From Chloroflexota bacterium (lineage in GTDB: Bacteria > Chloroflexota > Anaerolineae > Anaerolineales > Anaerolineaceae): a stretch of 8,678 bases of DNA. A program made the position numbers and the translations under genes. The stretch lies in assembly GCA_012797215.1 (NCBI GenBank), contig JAAZPN010000338.1:1-8678 (forward strand), written 5' to 3'. The notes under the pieces are model-generated. The model did no database searches. It was not told the DNA's origin and was given only the letters and a program-made list of their open reading frames with translations. Below, piece by piece: positions 1 through 5,060 of this stretch (position 1 is the first letter of the stretch; every line of letters starts with the position of its first letter).

Positions 1-818
1 GCGGAAACCCGCTCTAAGAGCCGAGAGCCAAAGAAACGCCCGACAATCATCCCCACCATGAACAAGCTGACTGACTGCGTGGCTGTGTTTTTGCTGAAAC
101 CAAGCACTTTTTCCACAAAGTCGGCGCCCCAGTAAATGATGCAGTACTCCACCGCGATGCCGAGCATCAGCGCCAGCCAGAAAATCCAGTAACGCCCCGG
201 CAGCCTTCCGGAATGCTCGGGGCTGAGCTGTCGCGTCGCGGCGCTGCTGGAGGCACGGCTGACCCTGAGGAGCAGCCAAGCGCCCAGCGCCAAAGCCGCC
301 GCCGCGACCAGCAGCACTGCTGGCCGCCAACCAATAGCTTTTTCCACTAAGAACCCCACCAACAGCGGCGCGACTCCAGCAAAGAGAGACGCGATGGTGT
401 TGGCTTCCGAAATCCCAACCGGGCTGCGAGCGCCCATTTCTTCATCCAGAATGGCAGGATAGATGGACAAGATGAGCGTGCCGACGCAGCCCATGAGGAA
501 GATGCCAAAAATCGTGACTGCTGGAGACGCGCCAAAAGCCAGGATCGTCCCACCGACGCCCAAACCGAGCGCTCCGAACGCCATTACTTTCCAGCGCGGA
601 AAACGCGGAATAAAATACGCGCCTAGCAGACCAGTGACCAGCACCCCCGCCGCGAACGCCGAAAAATGGACGCTGCTGAGCGTGTAACTCATCCCAAATT
701 CGTCCTTCAGGTAATTCGTGACCGGACCAGGAACGTTGAGCATGAAGACATACAACGAGAGCAGCGCGTAAATCAGCCAGGTCTTGCGCGAGCGTGTGTT
801 GTTGCTGTTTTGTTCCAT
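1..818 (-). CDS. MFS transporter, N-terminal 272 residues (C-terminus beyond the left edge)
   Basis: The frame from the ATG at 818 is open to the window edge, giving 272 residues that begin MEQNSNNTRSRKTW. The translation shows about eight hydrophobic helices, at roughly 13-32, 48-70, 77-95, 98-120, 136-157, 164-185, 210-230 and 247-266. A hydrophilic central loop at about 186-209 separates the two six-helix halves, which is the Major Facilitator Superfamily layout. A basic loop between helices 2 and 3 (PRFPRWK, 71-77) sits where MFS motif A is expected. The family usually has about 400 residues and 12 helices, so roughly a third is missing. The protein should be an inner-membrane secondary transporter. 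The substrate cannot be read, though a cyanate/nitrate-type or drug permease is possible. The start follows the stop of the upstream small membrane gene by 10 bp, and a purine-rich AAGAAGAGGG in that gap could serve as ribosome binding site, so co-transcription is likely. Confidence 0.85.
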   Translation of the reverse strand, partial: MEQNSNNTRSRKTWLIYALLSLYVFMLNVPGPVTNYLKDEFGMSYTLSSVHFSAFAAGVLVTGLLGAYFIPRFPRWKVMAFGALGLGVGGTILAFGASPAVTIFGIFLMGCVGTLILSIYPAILDEEMGARSPVGISEANTIASLFAGVAPLLVGFLVEKAIGWRPAVLLVAAAALALGAWLLLRVSRASSSAATRQLSPEHSGRLPGRYWIFWLALMLGIAVEYCIIYWGADFVEKVLGFSKNTATQSVSLFMVGMIVGRFFGSRLLERVS

Positions 819-828
819 AACCCTCTTC

Positions 829-1119
829 TTATTCAGATTCTGAACTATTCTCTTGGTCTGGCTCTGTTGGCTCTTCTGGTGGCAATTGCGCAGTGTCTGA
901 CAGACTTCGCAATCTGGCCACGAGAACATAACCAACCGTCGGGAAAACCAGCAGATTAATCATGATACCAATCCCGACCGCGAAAGACGCCCCCTCACTG
1001 CCATTCAGCCAAAAACCAATCATCGAGCTGAGCAGCACAATAATCAGCGCGCTGATGCCATAAACCAGTAAAACAACCAGAATAATTTTGAGCGCGGAAG
1101 GCTTTTTTGGGGGCTGCAT
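829..1119 (-). CDS. Small two-helix membrane protein (paralogue of its upstream neighbour)
   Basis: This is a 96-residue protein of unrecognised family. Two hydrophobic segments at about 10-33 and 44-67 are followed by a hydrophilic tail (71-96) rich in Glu, Pro and Ser. The lysines before helix 1 and the arginines after helix 2 predict a helical hairpin with both ends in the cytoplasm. Residues 20-70 align without gaps to residues 12-62 of the protein at 1165-1446, with 15 identities in 51 positions. These include the shared YGI, a matching set of glycines and a proline in helix 2, so the two are probably tandem duplicates. No Shine-Dalgarno sequence precedes the ATG, but a TATAAT lies 6 nt upstream. 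The MFS gene follows after 10 bp, so it may be an accessory to that transporter, which is inference from position only. It is a coherent membrane protein, not a shadow, because no better overlapping frame exists. Confidence 0.7.
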   Translation of the reverse strand: MQPPKKPSALKIILVVLLVYGISALIIVLLSSMIGFWLNGSEGASFAVGIGIMINLLVFPTVGYVLVARLRSLSDTAQLPPEEPTEPDQENSSESE

Positions 1120-1125
1120 GCCGCA

Positions 1126-1131
1126 ATTATA
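1126..1131 (-). promoter_or_regulatory. Candidate -10 box (TATAAT) for a leaderless transcript
   Basis: The minus strand reads TATAAT here, separated by 6 nt from the ATG at 1119. Transcription normally starts 6 to 8 nt downstream of a -10 box, which would put the start at or next to the ATG. No good -35 hexamer is seen at 16 to 18 bp upstream. The box lies in the only gap of this operon longer than 30 bp (45 bp). It could be a chance match. Confidence 0.35.
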
Positions 1132-1164
1132 GACGGATTTAGCGGATTGCGGACATCTTGCTGT

Positions 1165-1446
1165 TTACCATCGCTGCGGGTCGTGCTCGCGGTCCTTCGT
1201 TTCGCCTTCCAGCTCTTTTTTGTAGTTGTATTCCCCCCAGCGGCTGGCGTAGCCGCCCCAGAACTTTAGGGCAATCAACAGCCCAGCCAAAGGGAGCCCC
1301 ATCATGCTGAAAAGCAGACCTGTGCCTGCCGCATTCCAGCCGCCCTGTATGCCAGCGGCGCGGTAACCGATGATAAAGAAGCTTACTACCATCAGCAGAG
1401 CAAGAATCCCATACCCAAGCAGTATTCGAAAAATGAATTTTTTCAT
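1165..1446 (-). CDS. Small two-helix membrane protein (paralogue of its downstream neighbour)
   Basis: This is a 93-residue protein of unrecognised family that starts MKKFIFRILLGYGI. Hydrophobic helices at about 5-29 and 39-62 are joined by a short Gly/Ala-rich turn. A strongly charged tail (70-93) carries a KKELEGETKDRE segment and ends in QRW. Lysines at the N-terminus and charges after helix 2 predict both ends inside the cell. Its core aligns ungapped with the protein encoded at 829-1119, including YGI, the glycine positions and the helix-2 proline. The ATG lies 20 bp after the stop of the DUF4287/DUF5655 gene. The ribosome binding site is weak at best. The small size, two helices and charged tail would fit a membrane accessory or regulatory subunit, but no function can be assigned. 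Confidence 0.7.
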   Translation of the reverse strand: MKKFIFRILLGYGILALLMVVSFFIIGYRAAGIQGGWNAAGTGLLFSMMGLPLAGLLIALKFWGGYASRWGEYNYKKELEGETKDREHDPQRW

Positions 1447-1466
1447 GGCGCGCTAAATCCGGTTAA

Positions 1467-2051
1467 TCATTTTTTATTGCCATTTTGCTCATACGCGGCG
1501 CGAAGCAGCGCCTTGACCTCTGGCGTAATATCCGCGACTGATGTCAGGCTCAATTTATGGGTGGCCTGGCCGGGGGCTTTGGCCGGGCTCAGCAGGGGGC
1601 TTGTGGGCGCGGCGACAAAACGCAGCCCCACATCCACCCGTTCGCGGGTCGCGGCAGCCACCGCAGCGAATTGGCGCTTGCGCACAAAAGGGGTATAGGT
1701 GCCGCGCCCTTCCATCACCACATCCGGTCCAAACCCAAGCAGCAGCGCGCGCAATTCTTCAAAGATTGGCAGGAGCGCGGCTTTATTCCCTGTGTATTGA
1801 CTGAGAGCGTATTCTTCCTCGCTCGGGCGCTGCCAACCCGCGGCGCGCGCGGCAGCGTCCGCAATCGCCCATTGGGTGTTTTGCGCGATGCCGTGCTCGC
1901 TCTTCAGCCACTTGCGCACGCTGTTCTGGTCCAGGGGGTCCGGGCAGTTTGCCAGCACCAGCTGCACCCATTGTTCGAGCGTTTTGCCAGTACGTTCTTT
2001 AATGCTTTCTGAGACTGCTGCCATCATATCTTGCGGTGAGCTTAAGGTCAT
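1467..2051 (-). CDS. DUF4287 + DUF5655 domain protein
   Basis: This is a 194-residue soluble protein of unknown function. Residues 10-72 match my memory of DUF4287: a SIKERTGKTLEQWVQLV segment, then VRKWLKSEHGIAQNTQWAI. Residues 86-188 match DUF5655: YTGNKAALLPIFEELRALL, GFGPDVVME, the RKRQFAAVAAATRERVDVGL block, and a THKLSLTSVADITPEVKALL end. These two domains commonly occur together in one short protein in soil and environmental bacteria. Charged and aromatic conserved positions hint at nucleic-acid or ligand binding, but no reaction is established. The ATG at 2051 is preferred over the TTG at 2069 because a strong GAGGAG lies 10 nt before the ATG and the TTG codon overlaps that site. It follows the isochorismatase-family gene by 29 bp and precedes a small membrane gene by 20 bp, so it sits inside the operon. 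There is no signal peptide or membrane segment. Confidence 0.85.
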   Translation of the reverse strand: MTLSSPQDMMAAVSESIKERTGKTLEQWVQLVLANCPDPLDQNSVRKWLKSEHGIAQNTQWAIADAAARAAGWQRPSEEEYALSQYTGNKAALLPIFEELRALLLGFGPDVVMEGRGTYTPFVRKRQFAAVAAATRERVDVGLRFVAAPTSPLLSPAKAPGQATHKLSLTSVADITPEVKALLRAAYEQNGNKK

Positions 2052-2061
2052 TGTGGTTTTT

Positions 2062-2067
2062 CTCCTC
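2062..2067 (-). promoter_or_regulatory. Shine-Dalgarno GAGGAG that decides the start of the DUF4287/DUF5655 gene
   Basis: The minus strand reads GAGGAG, 10 nt before the ATG at 2051. It is the strongest ribosome binding site in the window. A longer reading from the TTG at 2069 would place this site inside its own coding sequence, so the ATG at 2051 is the better start. Confidence 0.7.
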
Positions 2068-2080
2068 AAAGTTGTGATAG

Positions 2081-2641
2081 CTAGCCGGCTTCAGGCGTCT
2101 CTTCCATAAAGCGGATTGCGGAGCTTTCTGCCAAGCGCGCGCCGGCCTCGGCCAGGAGCGCGTTCCATTTCTCTATCAACGCGGCGGCGTCTTTGCTGTA
2201 ACTGCTGTGCGCGTCTGCCGCCAGGGTTACCCCCAAGCCTTCCGCCAGGGCGCCAAGGCAGGTGTTTTTCACGCAGCCGTGCGTCACCATGCCGCAAAGC
2301 ACCACGCTCTTCACCGCGCGGGCGTCAAGCATCTCCTTCAGATTGGTGCCCTCAAACGCATTCCCTTTTTGTTTCAAGAGCTTCAGGTCTTGCGCTTCCG
2401 GCACCAGCGTGGGATGCAGCTGCCAGCCAGGCGTATTGGGCGCAAGGTCGCGAGAATCGCAGTGTTGAATCCAGACAACAGGCGCGCCGGCCGCCCGGGC
2501 TTTGTTCACAAGAGCATGGATGTTCTCCAGCAAGCTTTCTGCTTTATAAACGGGCGTGCTCTTGGCAAACATCGCCCGCTGGACGTCAATGATAAGCAGA
2601 GCGGAGCGGTTTGGGTTGGTGGAGGTAAGTGAGCGATTCAT
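2081..2641 (-). CDS. Isochorismatase-family cysteine hydrolase
   Basis: This 186-residue cytosolic protein has the usual length for the family. The Asp-Lys-Cys catalytic triad is visible: D19 in ALLIIDVQ, K90 in LLKQKGNAFEGT, and C123 in GMVTHGCVKNTC. The cis-peptide region before the cysteine (V119-T120) and the AFEGTNL segment also match. Family members hydrolyse amides or vinyl ethers (nicotinamide, isochorismate, N-carbamoylsarcosine, ureidoacrylate). The histidine pattern for the PncA metal site is not clear, so nicotinamidase is not favoured and the substrate stays open. The gene begins 12 bp after the CAP/LysM gene and has only a weak purine-rich AAGAAG before its ATG, suggesting co-transcription. 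The neighbours give no pathway clue. Confidence 0.92.
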   Translation of the reverse strand: MNRSLTSTNPNRSALLIIDVQRAMFAKSTPVYKAESLLENIHALVNKARAAGAPVVWIQHCDSRDLAPNTPGWQLHPTLVPEAQDLKLLKQKGNAFEGTNLKEMLDARAVKSVVLCGMVTHGCVKNTCLGALAEGLGVTLAADAHSSYSKDAAALIEKWNALLAEAGARLAESSAIRFMEETPEAG

Positions 2642-2653
2642 CTTGACAGCTTC

Positions 2654-3691
2654 TTATTGGGAATTTGTGGTTTCGGAATCATCCCGAACAGATTGTTCCG
2701 CAGGCTCTGCAGTCCGCGATTTGCGCTGCTGCATGCGCATCACCCACAGCGTCAGCCCGGCGCCCAGCAACGCGCCGACCGCGCCAGCCAGCAAGGCGCC
2801 GCTCAAATTACCCTGCCAAAACGAGGATAAGGGAGCGCTGGGGGTTGTGGTTGGAGTGGGCGAAGGGGAAGGCGCGCGCGTTGGGGTGCGCGTAGGCGTG
2901 GGCGTGGCGCTCGGCAGGGGCGGCTGCGTCAGGCTGGTTGGCTGCGCGCCGCTGGGCGTTGGCGCGAGCGGCGGCTGCACGTTTGTACGAATGACCAAAC
3001 GCTGCCCTTCGTAGATGGTGGATTCCGCTGCTGCCATGCCATTCAAGCCGCGGATGTCGTCCATGGTGACCCCGTACGAAACGGCGATGCCCCACAGGCT
3101 TTCGCCGGGTCCGACGATATGGATGATGATGCCTTCTGGATTGGGCGTGTTGGTGATGAGCGGGATGAAAGGCGCGGTGGCTTGCGCCGGTTGGGCGGTT
3201 TGCCCTGGCAGGGGTGTGTTTTGAGCGGCAGGCGCGCCCACGCGCACGTTCAGCGTGTAGTAAGTATTACCGTCCGCGCCCTGGGCAACCCCGGCGCCGG
3301 CCTGACCGCTCTCATAGCCAATCATCGGTTTGAGATGCCCCCAATCCTGCCAGATTTGATTGACCGCGATAGAAGCAGTGATGTAACCAGCCGTGCCAGC
3401 GGCAACATTTTCACTTAAGCCAATATCCCAGGCGTAACTGCCGTCTGAATGGATGTGCGTGCTGGTCATCGTATCGGCCTGGTACTGCGTATGCTGTTGG
3501 GCGTAATCCATAATCCAGGAATCTGCGGTGTAAGGCTCCAGCCCGCGCGAAGCCCGCAGCGCGTTCACCGCGGCGATAACGTCGTATCCGGTCTCGGATT
3601 GTGCGCGCACGCTGCTTGGACGCAAGGCTAATAGGACAATCGATGCGGCAAGCAGCAGAAAAAAGGTTGTTCTTACAAAGGGAGCTTTCAT
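2654..3691 (-). CDS. Secreted CAP (SCP/PR-1) domain protein with LysM, Thr/Pro stalk and C-terminal membrane anchor
   Basis: This is a 345-residue exported protein. An N-terminal signal peptide spans about 1-30, with hydrophobic core FFLLLAASIVLLAL and probable cleavage after VRA. A CAP domain follows at about 33-152, with VNALRASRGLEPY, H79/H81, SENVA (E94) and DWGHLKPMIG (H119), the positions that line the CAP cavity. A LysM domain at about 188-237 (HIVGPGESLWGIAVSYGVT through GQRLVIR) should bind peptidoglycan or a related glycan. A Thr/Pro/Ser stalk (about 238-289, TPTPTRTPTRAPSPSPTP) leads to a transmembrane helix (about 298-319) and a basic cytoplasmic tail (RMQQRKSR). The predicted topology is an extracellular CAP-LysM head tethered by a spacer. 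Bacterial CAP proteins are often wall-associated, with uncertain enzyme activity. It is the first gene after the TATAAT at 3717-3722. The stalk DNA is low-complexity and GC-rich, as expected. Confidence 0.9.
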   Translation of the reverse strand: MKAPFVRTTFFLLLAASIVLLALRPSSVRAQSETGYDVIAAVNALRASRGLEPYTADSWIMDYAQQHTQYQADTMTSTHIHSDGSYAWDIGLSENVAAGTAGYITASIAVNQIWQDWGHLKPMIGYESGQAGAGVAQGADGNTYYTLNVRVGAPAAQNTPLPGQTAQPAQATAPFIPLITNTPNPEGIIIHIVGPGESLWGIAVSYGVTMDDIRGLNGMAAAESTIYEGQRLVIRTNVQPPLAPTPSGAQPTSLTQPPLPSATPTPTRTPTRAPSPSPTPTTTPSAPLSSFWQGNLSGALLAGAVGALLGAGLTLWVMRMQQRKSRTAEPAEQSVRDDSETTNSQ

Positions 3692-3716
3692 CTTTGATTA
3701 ACCTTGGAACTTTTTT

Positions 3717-3722
3717 ATTATA
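3717..3722 (-). promoter_or_regulatory. -10 box of the promoter for the CAP/LysM operon
   Basis: The minus strand reads GCTATAATAAAAAAG, a perfect TATAAT with an AT-rich discriminator. It lies 25 nt before the ATG at 3691, so transcription should begin near 3710 with a leader of about 20 nt. The -35 region near 3740-3745 reads TTTTAG, a weak match at 17-bp spacing. An AAGG at about 10 nt before the ATG may serve as ribosome binding site. This is the best promoter in the window and sits at the head of the six-gene left operon. Confidence 0.65.
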
Positions 3723-3820
3723 GCGCATGCGCGCGCCGGCTAAAATGCAGGCGGGCGGGGCTGTCCTTAGGGGAATTATTCGCAGGAATATTCAAGCTCG
3801 CTGCCCGAAATTTGAATCAG

Positions 3821-3846
3821 GTCATCATGAACGCAGTGAAGGATCC
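3821..3846 (+). repeat. Degenerate copy of the widespread GTCATTCTGAGCGCAGCGAAGGATCC-like intergenic repeat (first half GTCATCAT, second half below)
   Basis: The plus strand reads GTCATCAT followed by GAACGCAGTGAAGGATCC. This matches 22 of 26 positions of an intergenic repeat I recall from many unrelated bacterial genomes, whose core is CTGAGCGCAGCGAAGGATC. The four differences fall in the left half and centre. Complete copies often come as an inverted pair forming a long hairpin, but no partner arm is seen here. The identification rests on memory, not on a search. The short frame through it (ATG at 3828, reading MNAVKDPSV) is the usual kind of spurious ORF these repeats make. Confidence 0.5.
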
Positions 3847-3923
3847 TTCCGTTCTACAGGCAGGCACCTTTTCATCTCGGTCTTCCAGCAAAGCTAATCT
3901 TGGATTTGTCTTTGTGCCCCCCC

Positions 3924-3964
3924 GCCTTACTCACTCGCTAAATTCAACTTCAAGTTAGTAAGGC
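3924..3964. repeat. Nested inverted repeat (8-bp outer arms, 5-bp inner arms)
   Basis: The outer arms are GCCTTACT (3924-3931) and AGTAAGGC (3957-3964), a perfect 8-bp pair with a 25-nt loop. Inside the loop, AACTT (3946-3950) and AAGTT (3952-3956) form a second perfect pair around one C, directly against the outer right arm. On the minus strand it lies about 120 nt after the epimerase stop and is followed by a G-run, not a T-run. It is therefore not a classical terminator. It could be a protein-binding site or a remnant of a mobile repeat. Confidence 0.45.
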
Positions 3965-3994
3965 CCCTGCGCCGAAGACATAGTCAGCGCATTG

Positions 3995-4008
3995 GCCAAT
4001 ATATTGGC
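3995..4008. promoter_or_regulatory. Perfect 14-bp palindrome GCCAATATATTGGC, possible operator or processing hairpin
   Basis: The sequence equals its own reverse complement over 14 bases, with GC-rich ends and an AT-rich centre, a shape typical of sites for dimeric helix-turn-helix regulators. Short flanking CGCA (3988-3991) and TGCG (4010-4013) could extend it with a bulge. It lies about 75 bp beyond the epimerase stop and about 270 bp ahead of the TATAAT at 3717-3722, far for a repressor site. No regulator gene is present in the window to pair with it. Confidence 0.35.
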
Positions 4009-4082
4009 GTGCGGAGAGGGCTTTGCTTTTTGTGCTTATAAATGAGATACAAAAACGAAGAACAACAGCGTTTCAGGTGACT

Positions 4083-5060
4083 TTAAGGCGTCTCCACGTC
4101 CTTCGCCCAATCGCGCTCGCGCAGATACCATGCCACCAGCTGGCTCACGCCTTCCTCAAGGCCCACCTGCGGTTCCCAGCCCAAGCGCGCCCGGGCCTTG
4201 GAAACGTCCGCCACGTTGCTGAACACATCCGCGGGGTGGGTGGCGATGTAGCGTACATCCGCTTTCTTCCCCAGCCGTTCTTCCAGCATACCAATCAGGC
4301 GGTTAATGGTAATGACCTCGTGCCCGCCCAGGTTGAATACGTCGTACCCAATTGGACCAAGCCCCAGCATCGTTCCGCGGGCGATGTCGTCGACATAGGT
4401 AAATCCGCGCGATTGCTCGCCGTCTCCGGTGACGTACACCGGGCGCCCCTCCGCGATCCACTGGCAGAAGCGGAACATGACCATATCCGGCCGCCCGGCG
4501 GGTCCGTAGACTGTGAAGTAGCGCAGCACCGAGATATCCAACCCATACAGGTGGTGATAGGCATAGGCGAAAGCTTCGGCGCCCTTCTTGCTGGCGGCAT
4601 AAGGCGCCAGCGGATGATCGGTGGGGGCGCTTTCGGCGTGCGGGGGTGTGCCCTCGTCCCCGTACAGGCTGCTGGTGGAGGCTAACACAAACTTTTTGAC
4701 GCCCTTGCGCGCGCAGTATTCCAGCATATTCAGCGCGCCGAGCGTGTTGGTGTACAAGTAGCTCCAGGGGTCCTTCATGCTGGCGCGCACGCCGGCGACA
4801 GCGGCGAGGTTGATCACCGCTTCCACAGGCGGAATAGACGCATCCAGGCGCTCCAGAATCGCTTTATCGGTGATGTCGTCCTGCAAAAAGTGGAAGTTGG
4901 CGTTTTCCAGCAGACCCTTCAGGCGGTAGCGCTTCATGCGCAGGTCGTAGGCCGGGCTGAGGTTGTCCAGACCGTAAACCTGGTGGCCTTCGCGCAGCAG
5001 AAAGTCCGCCAGACGGGAGCCGATGAAGCCGGCGGCGCCGGTGAGCAGGTAGCTTGCCAT
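4083..5060 (-). CDS. NAD-dependent sugar-nucleotide epimerase, UDP-glucuronate 4-epimerase-like
   Basis: This is a 325-residue extended short-chain dehydrogenase/reductase. The NAD-binding glycine motif is TGAAGFIG (7-14), with D32 in LDN at the end of the second strand. The catalytic set is the STS around 128-130 and Y154-x-x-x-K158 (YAASK). AGVRASMKDP (89-98), the YGPAGRPDM segment (185-193) and FTYVDDIARG (220-229) resemble UDP-glucuronate 4-epimerases more than GalE proper. It should invert C4 of a UDP-hexuronate or UDP-hexose in the cytosol, using tightly bound NAD. Its ATG overlaps the stop of the upstream dehydrogenase gene by one base (TAATG), so translation is coupled. The pair probably makes a UDP-galacturonate-type or UDP-GalNAcA-type donor for a surface glycan. 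The exact substrate is uncertain because the partner enzyme looks GlcNAc-specific. It appears to be the last gene of its operon. Confidence 0.92.
   Translation of the reverse strand: MASYLLTGAAGFIGSRLADFLLREGHQVYGLDNLSPAYDLRMKRYRLKGLLENANFHFLQDDITDKAILERLDASIPPVEAVINLAAVAGVRASMKDPWSYLYTNTLGALNMLEYCARKGVKKFVLASTSSLYGDEGTPPHAESAPTDHPLAPYAASKKGAEAFAYAYHHLYGLDISVLRYFTVYGPAGRPDMVMFRFCQWIAEGRPVYVTGDGEQSRGFTYVDDIARGTMLGLGPIGYDVFNLGGHEVITINRLIGMLEERLGKKADVRYIATHPADVFSNVADVSKARARLGWEPQVGLEEGVSQLVAWYLRERDWAKDVETP

Larger units (their letters stand above)
3723..4082. other. 360-bp non-coding region between two operons
   Basis: This stretch lies between the stop of the epimerase gene and the promoter of the CAP/LysM operon, both on the minus strand. 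No frame on either strand gives a protein with a ribosome binding site and recognisable domains. It contains a degenerate intergenic repeat (3821-3846) overlapping a 12-bp palindrome GAAGGATCCTTC (3838-3849), and a run of seven C (3917-3923). It also holds a nested inverted repeat (3924-3964), a perfect 14-bp palindrome (3995-4008), and an AT-rich 7-bp inverted repeat TTTTTGT/ACAAAAA (4027-4033, 4049-4055). No stem followed by a T-run was found on the minus strand, so the way the upstream operon ends is unclear. No tRNA-like fold was recognised. Confidence 0.7.

Noticed and set aside
1141..2122. 13-bp direct repeat AGCGGATTGCGGA at 1141-1153 and 2110-2122
   Set aside because: One copy is in a coding region and one in a gap, with no further extension. 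A repeat of this length is about what chance allows in a window of this size.
2830..2950. Low-complexity GT/GC-rich tract as a tandem-repeat locus
   Set aside because: It is explained by the Thr/Pro/Ser codons of the stalk in the CAP/LysM protein, and no constant repeat unit is seen.
3704..3958. An 84-residue plus-strand frame in the intergenic region
   Set aside because: It runs through the promoter, the degenerate repeat and the inverted repeat. It has no ribosome binding site or domain and is typical of spurious frames over such repeats.
4027..4055. AT-rich inverted repeat TTTTTGT/ACAAAAA as a terminator after the epimerase gene
   Set aside because: The stem is only A-T rich with a 15-nt loop, and the minus strand has the T-run before the loop with no T-run after the stem. 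It does not fit an intrinsic terminator.
4023..4685. A 220-residue open frame on the plus strand, opposite the epimerase
   Set aside because: It is mostly antisense to the epimerase, is His/Arg-rich with no family resemblance, and has no ribosome binding site.
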